A DNA stretch of 64,000 nt from Bradyrhizobium yuanmingense (GTDB taxonomy: Bacteria > Pseudomonadota > Alphaproteobacteria > Rhizobiales > Xanthobacteraceae), in NCBI RefSeq assembly GCF_029167105.1, contig NZ_JARFML010000011.1, positions 62,001 through 126,000 of the forward strand. Reading direction: 5' to 3'. Shown piece by piece: positions 1 to 7,806 of the stretch. The translations under genes and the position numbers were made by a program. The notes beneath the pieces are model-generated. The model did no database searches, was not told the origin of the DNA, and worked only from the letters and a program-made list of their open reading frames with translations. How positions within the stretch are numbered: the stretch's first letter is position 1; each line of letters begins with the position of its first letter.

Positions 1-622
1 GCGACAGCGGCGAGGACGAGTCCTTTTGCTCGGCCGGCTGGTGCGGCACCAGCGCAAACACCGCGAGCGCCACCACGACGCCGCCGATCGCGGAAATCCA
101 GAACCCGGCGCGCCAGCCGTAAGCGTCGATCACAAAGGCGAGCGGGCTCGCCGACAGCAGCATGCCGATATTGCCGATCGAGAGAATGGCGCCCGACCAC
201 AATCCGAACCGCGCCGCCGACAATTGCTTGGCTGCGAGCGTCATCGGGCACATCAGCATGCCCGAGGTGGCGATGCCGAGCAGCAGTTGCCCGACGGCGA
301 AGCTCTCGGGTCCCGTCGCAAAGCCGGACGCCATCGCGCCGAACACGGTTCCCGCCAGCAGGGCGAGCGCCACCGGCCGCACGCCGAACCGGTCCATCGC
401 CGCCCCGACCGGGATTTGCGAGGCCGCAAAGGCGAAGTGATAGACCGACGTGAGGCTCGCCAGCGCCTGCGGCTCGATGTGGAAATCCGCCGCCATCAAA
501 TCGAGGCTCACAGCCGGAATGGTGCGCAGCAATGTGGACAGCATGTGGCCGCAGGCGAGCGCGACCAGCGCGAAGATCAGCGCGCGGGTGGCGGTGCCCG
601 CGTCGTCGGCGGCGGTGGTCAT
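1..622 (-). CDS. MFS transporter, N-terminal part (cut by window edge)
   Basis: Reading the minus strand from an ATG at 622 gives an uninterrupted frame to the window edge. It begins MTTAADDAGTATRALIFALV and has alternating hydrophobic segments typical of the first half of a major facilitator. After the second segment comes a loop reading PVGAAMDRFGVRP, which matches the MFS GxxxDRxGxR motif between helices 2 and 3. A substrate cannot be inferred. The C-terminal half lies outside the window, so roughly half of a normal 400-residue protein is visible. Confidence 0.85.
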   Translation of the reverse strand, partial: MTTAADDAGTATRALIFALVALACGHMLSTLLRTIPAVSLDLMAADFHIEPQALASLTSVYHFAFAASQIPVGAAMDRFGVRPVALALLAGTVFGAMASGFATGPESFAVGQLLLGIATSGMLMCPMTLAAKQLSAARFGLWSGAILSIGNIGMLLSASPLAFVIDAYGWRAGFWISAIGGVVVALAVFALVPHQPAEQKDSSSPLS

Positions 623-718
623 GAGCGTCCCGTCCCGGCAATACTCCGGGTGGGGTACATGATCGGGGAGCGCGTGCCAATGGCCGGATCGGCGCGTCGC
701 CGAAGTGGACCGGTGATA

Positions 719-916
719 TCAGGGTTTATCGGGCGGCAACAGGCCGCGAACGAAGTAATATGCGCTGCACGCGCAAGGCACCGCCAGCGCCGCCCACGAA
801 AGGGCCCACCAGATGCCGCCTTCACCGACCAGGGCGGCGAGCAGACCGAACAGCGTCACGAGCGCCAGCAGCGCCGGGATCGCCCAGGGTGAGTTCCTTG
901 TCCGGCCTGTGTTCAT
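719..916 (-). CDS. small membrane protein downstream of PepSY gene
   Basis: A 65-residue protein with two hydrophobic segments (about residues 11-30 and 35-57) separated by a short GEGG turn, ending LLPPDKP. Its ATG overlaps the TGA of the upstream PepSY gene (ATGA, positions 913-916), so the two are translationally coupled. The position at the end of a TonB receptor-PepSY unit suggests an accessory inner-membrane role in siderophore iron handling. That role is inferred from context only; I do not recognise a named family. Confidence 0.7.
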   Translation of the reverse strand: MNTGRTRNSPWAIPALLALVTLFGLLAALVGEGGIWWALSWAALAVPCACSAYYFVRGLLPPDKP

Positions 917-2043
917 CGGGCAGCCTTGGCCGAGGCTGTTTCCACCAGATCAAGGCGAGCGCCGCCTGCGCGCGATTTGGCAAGCCAGAGGTACAGGCCG
1001 CTGATCAGGATGATGATGGTGACGATGTCGAGCAGCGCCCAGATGATCTTCAGCGGCAGCCCCCCATAGTCGCCGAAATGCAGCGGCTGCGACACGAACA
1101 GGGCCGTTGCGTACCATGGCATGTCGCGAACCGCGACGACTTCGCCGCTGGCCGCATCGATGATGGCCGGCTTGAGGATGCGGCTCGTCAGCGGCGTATC
1201 CCCGGTCAGGAACGCCGCGTAATGGGTGGGGGTGGAGAACGGGGTGCCGGGAAAGGCGAGCGTCATGACGGTCATTCCCGGCACGGCCGCTCGGACATTG
1301 GCGAGCACCAGGTCGACCGGAGCCTTGCGATCGTCCGGCGCCTTGCCGCGATTTTGCGCGGCCATCTCGAGCAGCTGGTTCGACTGCCACATCAGCTCGA
1401 TCGGCGCGGCCAGCGTGTTGATCACGCCCGTCAGCGTGACGATGCCGAACCATGCGAGGGTGATGATGCCGAGCAGATTGTGCAGGTCCAGCCATCGCAG
1501 CCGGTTGCTGTGCCGCTTGCGTATCTCGCCGAATCTGAGCCGCCGCGCGAACGGCCCGTACAGCACCATGCCTGACACGATCGAAAGCGTCAGCAAGAGC
1601 CCCATGCCGCCGAGGAACAACATGCCCTTCGTGCCAGCAAACAAGTCGGCATGGAGCCGCAGCATGATGTAGAGGAAACCTTCATTGGGCTGATCGGCGG
1701 CGAGGGCCTTGCCGGTCCGGATGTCGAACACCTTGTAGAAGAAGGTGTCCGGAGCAGACGTCATGCTGGCGGCCGTCGGTATCTTCAGGATCGGTTTGTC
1801 GCGATCGTAGAAGAGATACGGCACGACCTCGCCCGGCCGCCCGGCAAGCGCCTCGGCGATCATCCTGTCGACCGACGCGCGGCCGCCGGGCCCGGCGACC
1901 TCGTCGATCGCCGGGTTCGGTCCCAGCTCCTCGTGAAAGATGAGGGGCAGCCCGGTGAGACACAGCAGCAGCGCAAAGATCGTGCAGATCAGGCTGCTCC
2001 ACCTGTGAATCCAGGACCACCATCGCAGCCCTCTTGCCGTCAT
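913..2043 (-). CDS. PepSY-associated TM helix protein (siderophore-iron utilisation, FegB/PiuB-like)
   Basis: A 376-residue inner-membrane protein with four clear hydrophobic segments: a first helix after WWSWIHRW, two central helices (GMLFLGGMGLLLTLSIVSG, then LLGIITLAWFGIVTLTG) and a last one near the C terminus (LLDIVTIIILISGLYLW). Periplasmic PepSY-like loops lie between them, and conserved His residues (IHRW, LHADLF, LHNLLG) fit the family. The start is set at ATG 2043, because the longer open frame runs into the upstream receptor gene. It begins 16 bp after the TonB receptor stop and is coupled to the small membrane protein that follows. In Bradyrhizobium, FegB is a comparable inner-membrane partner of ferrichrome receptor FegA. 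The likely role is iron-siderophore reduction or transfer; the exact substrate is unknown. Confidence 0.85.
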   Translation of the reverse strand: MTARGLRWWSWIHRWSSLICTIFALLLCLTGLPLIFHEELGPNPAIDEVAGPGGRASVDRMIAEALAGRPGEVVPYLFYDRDKPILKIPTAASMTSAPDTFFYKVFDIRTGKALAADQPNEGFLYIMLRLHADLFAGTKGMLFLGGMGLLLTLSIVSGMVLYGPFARRLRFGEIRKRHSNRLRWLDLHNLLGIITLAWFGIVTLTGVINTLAAPIELMWQSNQLLEMAAQNRGKAPDDRKAPVDLVLANVRAAVPGMTVMTLAFPGTPFSTPTHYAAFLTGDTPLTSRILKPAIIDAASGEVVAVRDMPWYATALFVSQPLHFGDYGGLPLKIIWALLDIVTIIILISGLYLWLAKSRAGGARLDLVETASAKAAR

Positions 2044-2059
2044 GGCCGGCACGATGCGA

Positions 2060-4345
2060 TCACCATCTGTAGCGCAGGCCCGCCAGCACGAGGCGGCCGT
2101 TTCCGAACTGGCAGTAGAAGTTCGAGCTGCAGCTCGTGTAGTAGCTCTTGTCGAACAGGTTGGTGACGTTGAGCGTGAGCTCCGCTCCCTTCCAGGCCCG
2201 CACCAGATTGACGAGGTCATAGCGCACGGCGGCGTCGACCACGACGTAGCCCGGGGATATCAGGCTGTTGATGTCGTCGCCATAGGAGGAACCGACCGAG
2301 CGCACGCCGCCGCCGATGGTGAGCCCGGCAAGGCCCCCGGTGAGAAACCTGTAATTGGCCCAGAGCGATTCGAAATGCGTCGGCACGGCCTGCGGGCGCT
2401 TGCCGATCGCCGTGAGATCGGTCGATTTCGTGACCTCCGTATCGAGGAAGGTCGAGGCTGCGATGATCTCGATGTTCTCCGTCAGCTTGCCACGGGCCTC
2501 CAGCTCGATGCCGCGCGAGCGGATCTCGCCCTGCTGGACGCTGAAGCCCGGCACGCTGGACGGCGTCAGCGTATTCTGCTGGCGCAGATCGAAGACGGCT
2601 GCGGTGAACAACATGTCGGCGAACGCCGGCTTGTACTTCAGGCCGCCTTCATACTGCTCGCCGGTCGTGGGCACGAAGGGCAGGCCGTTGCTGCCGACGC
2701 CGATGGTCGGCTCGAACGAGGTCGAATAGCTGACGTAGGGGGCGAGGCCGTTGTCGAAGAGATAGAGGAGGCCGGCGCGATAGGTCTGCTTGTCGCTCTC
2801 CTGCGACTGCCTCGTCGCGGAGATCCTGTTGTCGTTGGTCTGCTCGGTCCAGTCGTGCCGTGTGCCCAGGGTCAGGCGGAAGCCGCCGAACTTCATCTGG
2901 TCCTGGACGTAGATGCCGGTCTGCGTCAGCGACTGGTCGTTGTTGATGAACGGGAACAGGGTTCCCACGGGCTGGTAATAGGCGGGGTTGACGACATCGA
3001 GCGAGGTCGCCCCGCCGAACTGATATTGCCACGAGCTGCGCGCGTTCTGCTGGTCCCAGCCGGCCAGCACGGTATGCTCGACCGCAGCCGTCCTGAAGTC
3101 GAACCGCAGACGGTTGTCGGCTGCGATACCTTCGGCGCTCTCGATCGACCGGATCGCCGCGCGCGGGATCGTGCCGGTCGCGGTCAGCGGAGCCGCCATC
3201 TGCAGCGACTGGAAGTCGGTGTCGACCTTGGAATAGCGCAGCGCAGAATGGAAGCTCACCACCTCGTTCAGGCGGCGGTCGAACACGTAGCCCACGCCCG
3301 CCTGCTCGCGCTCGAAGCGGTCGAAACCGGGATCGCCAATGTTCAGATTGCGGTTGAGATAGGGCTTGTACGCGGCGGGCGCCAGCGATTGCGGATAGAG
3401 CGAGTTGAAATAGCCACCCTTCGGATCGCGCTGGTAGAAGCCCGAGACCGTGAGCTGGGTGTCGGCATCCGGGCGCCAGGTGATCGCCGGCGCCACACCG
3501 TAGCGCTGCTCCTCCACGTCGTCATAGCGCGTGCCCGACATCCGGCCGATCGCGCTGATGCTGTAGAGCCATTGACGTGCGGCATCCAGCGCTCCCTGGC
3601 TCGTGATCCCGCCCTGGACCCGGCCGTGGCTGCCGCCTTCGATGCGCACCTCGTTGTATGGAATGTCGCTCGGCTGACGGCTGACCAGATTGACGAGGCC
3701 GCCGGGGCTGATCTGTCCGTACAACACGGCCGACGGACCCTTGATGACCTCGATGCGATCGAGCAGGAACGCGTCGATCGACGTCACCGCAATAGCCTGG
3801 CCGCGCGGCAGCTTCAAACCGTCGAGGAAGCTGACGAAATTGGTCGAGGTGCCGAAGCCGCCGATGCCGCGCAGGAACACGCTGTCATAACGCGTGGTCG
3901 CGTCGCGTTCGGAGAGGACACCCGCCGTGTATTGCAGGGCGTTGCCGACGGTCTGCGGGTTCTGCGTATCGATCTGCCGGCGGGTCACCGTGGTGACCGA
4001 TTGCGGTGTCTCCAGCACCGGCGTGGACGTCTTCGTCGCCGTCGACTGGCTGGTGGCAAGCACCTGGTCGCGCGTGTCCTGCCGGGTCGCCGAGCGCGTC
4101 GCGCCCGGAGCAGCCGGCGCAGGTGCGCCGGAATTCGCCGTCCGGGCGCTGCGCCGCGCAGCACTTTGCGAGCGCTGCGATGCCGCGGTGCGCGCCGTGC
4201 GTTGCGCTTGCGGTGCGTCCACCGTGACCGGCGGCAGCTGGGAGCCCTGTGCAAAGGCCGGCACGTCCAGCGCCAGGAACGTCGTAGAACCAAGCAACAG
4301 CGCCACGCCTCGCAGGGTTCGCTGCGATCCGTCGGTCATTCCCAT
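2060..4345 (-). CDS. TonB-dependent siderophore receptor (outer membrane)
   Basis: A 761-residue outer-membrane receptor. It has an N-terminal signal peptide ending ALDVPAFAQG, a TonB-box-like LPPVTVDAP, then an Ala/Arg/Thr-rich linker of about 60 residues. The plug domain starts at TPVLETPQSVTTVTRRQI and includes IEVIKGPSAVLYGQISPGG. The long beta-barrel ends LFDKSYYTSCSSNFYCQFG...LAGLRYRW with a C-terminal aromatic residue, as expected for OMP assembly. This pattern is that of the TonB siderophore receptor family (FhuA/FegA/FpvA type). I chose ATG 4345 because GGGTGGGG lies 7 bases upstream; the open frame extends further into the divergent TetR gene but is not credible there. It heads an operon with the PepSY gene. 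The ligand is not determinable; ferrichrome or another hydroxamate is likely. Confidence 0.92.
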   Translation of the reverse strand: MGMTDGSQRTLRGVALLLGSTTFLALDVPAFAQGSQLPPVTVDAPQAQRTARTAASQRSQSAARRSARTANSGAPAPAAPGATRSATRQDTRDQVLATSQSTATKTSTPVLETPQSVTTVTRRQIDTQNPQTVGNALQYTAGVLSERDATTRYDSVFLRGIGGFGTSTNFVSFLDGLKLPRGQAIAVTSIDAFLLDRIEVIKGPSAVLYGQISPGGLVNLVSRQPSDIPYNEVRIEGGSHGRVQGGITSQGALDAARQWLYSISAIGRMSGTRYDDVEEQRYGVAPAITWRPDADTQLTVSGFYQRDPKGGYFNSLYPQSLAPAAYKPYLNRNLNIGDPGFDRFEREQAGVGYVFDRRLNEVVSFHSALRYSKVDTDFQSLQMAAPLTATGTIPRAAIRSIESAEGIAADNRLRFDFRTAAVEHTVLAGWDQQNARSSWQYQFGGATSLDVVNPAYYQPVGTLFPFINNDQSLTQTGIYVQDQMKFGGFRLTLGTRHDWTEQTNDNRISATRQSQESDKQTYRAGLLYLFDNGLAPYVSYSTSFEPTIGVGSNGLPFVPTTGEQYEGGLKYKPAFADMLFTAAVFDLRQQNTLTPSSVPGFSVQQGEIRSRGIELEARGKLTENIEIIAASTFLDTEVTKSTDLTAIGKRPQAVPTHFESLWANYRFLTGGLAGLTIGGGVRSVGSSYGDDINSLISPGYVVVDAAVRYDLVNLVRAWKGAELTLNVTNLFDKSYYTSCSSNFYCQFGNGRLVLAGLRYRW

Positions 4346-4430
4346 TTCAAAACCCCACCCGATATCTGCAAGGCGGCTTAAAACAAAACGGGACGAAACT
4401 GTCCAGTTATGCAATTGGCGTTTTCGCATA

Positions 4431-4447
4431 TTTAGAACTATTAAAAG
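4431..4447. promoter_or_regulatory. iron-control-element-like site (possible Irr box)
   Basis: The site reads TTTAGAA-CTA-TTAAAAG in the divergent promoter region. The left half is a perfect match to the Bradyrhizobium ICE half-site TTTAGAA, with the 3-base spacer of the consensus TTTAGAA-N3-TTCTAAA. The right half matches 4 of 7 bases. It lies 86-102 bp from the receptor start and 34-50 bp from the TetR start, inside an AT-rich patch. Confidence 0.4.
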
Positions 4448-4480
4448 TCCAGACTGATTCCGGGAGCGCAAAGGGAAGGC

Positions 4481-5158
4481 ATGAAGACGGCATCGAAGAC
4501 CGGCAAACGCGCCAGGAGGCTCAGCGGCGAAGGGCGCGGCGGACGGCCGACAAGGGAAGAAGCGCAGGCGATCGAGGAGCGGATCCTTGCCGTGGCAGCC
4601 GCATTGTTCGCCCGGGACGGCTATGCCGCCACCTCGATGGAGCGCGTCATCGCGGAATGCGGGGCGGGCAAGGACACCATCTACCGAAGATATCCGTCGA
4701 AAAGCGCGATCTTCGCCGCGGTGCTCGAGCGAAGCCGCCGCCGGATCATGGAGCGATTGGCCGATCTTCAGGTGAGGCAATCCGGCCACAACAGCCTGGC
4801 GCAGCTCAAGGAGCTGGCAAGCCTGCTGCTCGACCTCAATCTCGATCCGGAACTGGTCGCCTTCAAGCGCATCGCCGCGAGCGAAAGCCTCGTGACCGCC
4901 GGAAGCCAGGCCAAGCCTGAGCCTGATGCCATCATGTCGCTGTTGCGGACGTCGGTCACGAAAGCTCAAGCCGATCAGCGCCTCGTGCCGGGCGACGTCG
5001 ATTTCCTGACCGACTTTCTGATCAACAGCATCATCGTCGGTCCGACGACGCTTGCGATGTTCGGCTACAAGCCGCTCGCCTCGGCCAGAGAGCGGAAGCT
5101 GTACTTCGAGAAGGCCTGGAAGCTCTTTCTTGGCGGCGCCGCCCGGCGTGACGGGTGA
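4481..5158 (+). CDS. TetR/AcrR family transcriptional regulator
   Basis: A 225-residue regulator. A basic N-terminal tail (KTGKRARRLSGEG, then RGGRPTREEAQ) leads into a TetR DNA-binding domain. Its features are a first helix ending LFARDGYAATSMERVI and the helix-turn-helix CGAGKDTIYRRYPSKSAIFAAV at about residues 60-80. The C-terminal two-thirds is an all-helical ligand/dimerisation domain like AcrR C-terminal domains. The ATG at 4481 follows a purine-rich AAGGGAAGG. It is divergent from the siderophore receptor operon, sharing a 135-bp regulatory region, so it is a candidate local regulator of that operon. The ligand is unknown. Confidence 0.85.
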   Translation: MKTASKTGKRARRLSGEGRGGRPTREEAQAIEERILAVAAALFARDGYAATSMERVIAECGAGKDTIYRRYPSKSAIFAAVLERSRRRIMERLADLQVRQSGHNSLAQLKELASLLLDLNLDPELVAFKRIAASESLVTAGSQAKPEPDAIMSLLRTSVTKAQADQRLVPGDVDFLTDFLINSIIVGPTTLAMFGYKPLASARERKLYFEKAWKLFLGGAARRDG

Positions 5159-5176
5159 GGGCTGCCGCCGTCCTGT

Positions 5177-5346
5177 CGCGATGCTCCCGATCGTCGAGAT
5201 CATGAAGGCGAGATTGGCCTCATCCGGCTTCTGCCCGACCACACTGGCCTTGACCAATTGCCTCAGCATGCCGTGCATCGCGTCAAGGTCGGCGGCGCCG
5301 AGCGCCTCGGCCAGCAGCCGCTCGCCGGCCTGCGGGTCGGGATGGG
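5177..5346 (-). pseudogene. duplicated fragment of the 211-aa unknown gene at 10316-10951
   Basis: These 170 bp align without a gap to 10673-10842, with about seven mismatches by eye (roughly 96% identity). The minus-strand reading gives MHGMLRQLVKASVVGQKPDE and the Met-Ile-Ser-Thr-Ile segment also present in the full gene. Homology stops abruptly at both ends, so this is a partial copy without its own start or end. It sits directly after the TetR gene, at the edge of an accessory stretch. Confidence 0.8.
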
Positions 5347-5412
5347 CGCGGCGGTCCTGCAGCCTGACGCGCCCCGAGTCGGTTAAGTTAATCGCAATCT
5401 GGCGTGCACCAA

Positions 5413-5595
5413 ATGGTTGATCCGCACCAGGTCAATACCGTCATAGCGGCGACGGTTTGCGCGTTCTTCAAGGACGTTCCCGACATTCAAATCGGAACTG
5501 AAGAAGCCAAGCTGCTGGCCAAGCAAATCACTGAAGCGCTGAACGCAGCCGGGCTGCAGATTGTCCCTGAGAATCCGGCGAATACACGGCCCTAG
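5413..5595 (+). CDS. small hypothetical protein
   Basis: A 60-residue frame starting at ATG 5413 (an in-frame GTG lies three codons earlier). It reads MVDPHQVNTVIAATVCAFFK, then a Glu/Ala/Lys-rich helix and an ending PENPANTRP. The composition is protein-like rather than random, with a predicted amphipathic helix, but no family is recognised and no strong ribosome-binding site is visible. It sits between the duplicated gene fragment and a repeat-bearing intergenic region. Confidence 0.4.
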   Translation: MVDPHQVNTVIAATVCAFFKDVPDIQIGTEEAKLLAKQITEALNAAGLQIVPENPANTRP

Positions 5596-5783
5596 CTCTT
5601 TGGCTGCCGGCACGAGCTTTCTGGTTTAGGGCGTGTACTCAGAAATCCGCGATGTCTGCTTATTCCCCAACAGCGGCGCAGGAGCGGACATTGCGCGAGG
5701 GCAGTGGGATGTCATCTTGCGCGGCGAGAAGGCTTCCCAGGACGCGCGCGCCCGCGAGCTGGGCGGTAAGAAGCTGCTATGAG

Positions 5784-6341
5784 TCAGCGCGCGCGCCGGT
5801 AATGCATGGCGACCGCGCCGCTGCGGAGCGCCTCGGCCGAGATCAGTTCGAGCCGTCGTGTGCTGGGCAGCCCGCTCTGGTAGAGGGTCGGGCCGTGGCC
5901 GGCGATCCTTGGGTGGACGAGGAACTTGTACTCGTCGATTAGATCCAGCCGGTCCAACTCGGTCGCGAGCTTGCTGCTACCGAGGAGCACGCCGGCCGGG
6001 GTCGCGTCCTTGAGCCTCAGTACGCCCCTGCGAAGGTCGCCGGCAATGAGGTGGCTGTTGGTCCACAGGAAGGTCTTTCGCGTCGACGACACTACGTACT
6101 TCGACTTGGCCTCCAGCTTGACCGCCCACTCGCGTATCGCCGGTGGCACCTCCTCGTCGCCACGGGCGACTGCCGGCCAGTAGCTCTCCATCATCTCGTA
6201 GGTGACGCGACCCCACAACATCGCCCCGGTCTCGTCCATAAGGCGGGTGAAGAAGGCGTGCGTCTCGTCGTCGGCAATACCCTCCTGGTGGTCGACGCAG
6301 CCATCCAGGGTAACGTTGATGCTGAAGGTCAATAGTCCCAT
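5784..6341 (-). CDS. RibD C-terminal / dihydrofolate reductase-like protein
   Basis: A 185-residue protein of the bacterial bifunctional deaminase-reductase C-terminal (RibD_C, DHFR-like fold) family. The N-terminal strand (LLTFSINVTLDGCVD), the motif MLWGRVTYEMMESYWP and the C-terminal DLIDEYKFLVHPRIAGHGPT are characteristic. These stand-alone reductase-fold proteins are common in soil bacteria and their substrates are mostly unknown. It lies in an accessory stretch bounded by short repeats and is transcribed opposite to the small gene upstream. Confidence 0.85.
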   Translation of the reverse strand: MGLLTFSINVTLDGCVDHQEGIADDETHAFFTRLMDETGAMLWGRVTYEMMESYWPAVARGDEEVPPAIREWAVKLEAKSKYVVSSTRKTFLWTNSHLIAGDLRRGVLRLKDATPAGVLLGSSKLATELDRLDLIDEYKFLVHPRIAGHGPTLYQSGLPSTRRLELISAEALRSGAVAMHYRRAR

Positions 6342-6505
6342 GCGGCGAGTCTAAGCCATACAATGGAGAACGCCTAGGCCAATTGCTCGCCGTTGATGTC
6401 GAACTTCCGCAATGGTCAAAATGCGAAAGAACTCAGGTTGAGGAAATCTGGACCGCTCTGCCGCGATGAGCGGACCTCCGACAGACGCGGTTCAACTTCG
6501 CAGAT

Positions 6506-6521
6506 GGGCCACAAGCGGAAG
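6506..6521. repeat. dispersed 16-bp intergenic motif, copy 1
   Basis: GGGCCACAAGCGGAAG, identical to 8489-8504 and nearly identical to 9389-9404. It lies just beyond the 3' end of the ABC substrate-binding gene. Related decayed text (CTTCCGCAATGGTCAAAATGCG) occurs about 100 bp earlier, near 6404-6425. Confidence 0.6.
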
Positions 6522-6527
6522 CACCAA

Positions 6528-7532
6528 TCATTCGATGACGTCGTCGGCGATAGCAAGCAGCTTTGGTGGTACGACGAGTCCAATGCTGCGGGCCGCGTTG
6601 GTGTTGATCGAAAGTTTGAATGATGTGGGTTGCCGGAAGGGCATCTCTGCTGGATTGGTGCCCTTCAGTATCTCACCGACTTGAGCCGCTGCTTGACCGA
6701 GCGCCTGAACGAGATCCCGATAGTACGCCATAAGTCCGCCGGCAACGACGATATCCCGGAACGGATACATCGCAGGTACTTGGGCTTTCGTAACAACGCG
6801 GGCCAAGATCCCGCCGTTAGATATATGTTGAGGTTCATCGGAAACTAGCAACAAGTCTGCTTGGGCATTTTGAAGGGGAGAAATGGCGGTCTCATAAGCG
6901 CTTTCGCTCAAGGTGCTCCCGAGGTCAATCCGAAGCAGCGAGAGGTTTAGAGCCAGAGCCGATCTCTCAACAATAGCTGCTTGGGGTTGCTTCAATGCCG
7001 ATGAAGACGAAAGATAAGCAAGCCGAGCTGCTCCAGGTTTGATCTCCATCAAGAGCGACAGACGTTTTCCCCAAAGCTCTATGCCGGCATCTACCGTAAT
7101 GCCGGTGATGTTGGCACCAGGACGGGCCAAACTTGACGCAAGGCCCGCAGCTATCGGATCACCGATGATGGTAACGAGTGGAATAGCGCTTGTTGCTGCC
7201 TTGAGGGCCGACGTCATTGGGATCGTGGCGGTCAAAACGACCTCGGGCCGACCCTTAACGACTGAACGCGCGAGTTCCGGATAAGCGTCTATTTCGCCAC
7301 TGACGCCATAGCGGTCCACAGTGAGATTGCGTCCTTCGACAAAGCCCAGCCGCGCCAACTCATCCATGAATGCAGTGTGGTAAGGGTTGTCTCTAATCTC
7401 TTCGCCCCAGTTACGGCCGGGGATTGCTATCGCAATGCGCCGTTGCCGTACCGAGGGTTGAGCATGCGAAAACATTGGCTGACCCATTGCCGCTGTAGCA
7501 ACAAGCTGTTTAATGAAGCTGCGACGCTGCAT
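6528..7532 (-). CDS. ABC transporter substrate-binding protein (PF04392 type)
   Basis: A 334-residue exported protein. The N terminus MQRRSFIKQLVATAAMGQP is a Tat-like (RRSFIK) or Sec signal ending SHAQP. The mature part has the order seen in the ABC_sub_bind family: FMDELARLGFVEGRNLTVD, VVLTATIPMTSALKAAT, IPLVTIIGDPIAAGLASSLARPGANITG, and a C-terminal INTNAARSIGLVVPPKLLAIADDVIE. Such proteins are numerous orphans in Bradyrhizobium, and no permease or ATPase gene is adjacent here. GGAGGAGC just precedes the ATG. Ligand unknown. Confidence 0.88.
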   Translation of the reverse strand: MQRRSFIKQLVATAAMGQPMFSHAQPSVRQRRIAIAIPGRNWGEEIRDNPYHTAFMDELARLGFVEGRNLTVDRYGVSGEIDAYPELARSVVKGRPEVVLTATIPMTSALKAATSAIPLVTIIGDPIAAGLASSLARPGANITGITVDAGIELWGKRLSLLMEIKPGAARLAYLSSSSALKQPQAAIVERSALALNLSLLRIDLGSTLSESAYETAISPLQNAQADLLLVSDEPQHISNGGILARVVTKAQVPAMYPFRDIVVAGGLMAYYRDLVQALGQAAAQVGEILKGTNPAEMPFRQPTSFKLSINTNAARSIGLVVPPKLLAIADDVIE

Positions 7533-7806
7533 GCTCCTCCAGAGGCGCCAGCCTGTCTGGTTCAGCTAGGGCAATTGCCGATCAATTTACAATTTCATCC
7601 GCGCCAATTAGGGATGGTGCGATCGTAGCACTTTAAGTCCCAGCTATGACAAGCCGCCTCCGCGGCCAAATGTCCGCAATGGGTCAAAATCGCTCCTGCC
7701 ATCGTTCGAATTGGACGCAAGTACGTCTTCAATCGTCTAGAAGCGGACGCGGGATAGGAAGGGCTCTGGACTGAAAATGACCAGCTCACTAGCCGAGGAG
7801 GTCAAC

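Noticed and set aside
26..892. Long plus-strand reading frame rich in Arg and Gln
   Set aside because: It is antisense to the MFS transporter gene; the minus-strand product has helices and a family motif while this one is composition noise of GC-rich DNA.
2042..4381. 779-codon plus-strand frame
   Set aside because: Antisense to the TonB receptor, whose signal peptide, plug and barrel end are all clear. The plus-strand text has no domain.
2060..5278. Extension of the receptor frame to 5278 (1072 codons)
   Set aside because: The upstream part is antisense to the TetR gene and to the duplicated fragment; the signal peptide and ribosome-binding site place the start at 4345.
5690..5783. Plus-strand text ending RGEKASQDARARELGGKKLL and a stop
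   Set aside because: Looks like the end of a protein, but there is no start, no ribosome-binding site and no recognised family; too short to claim.
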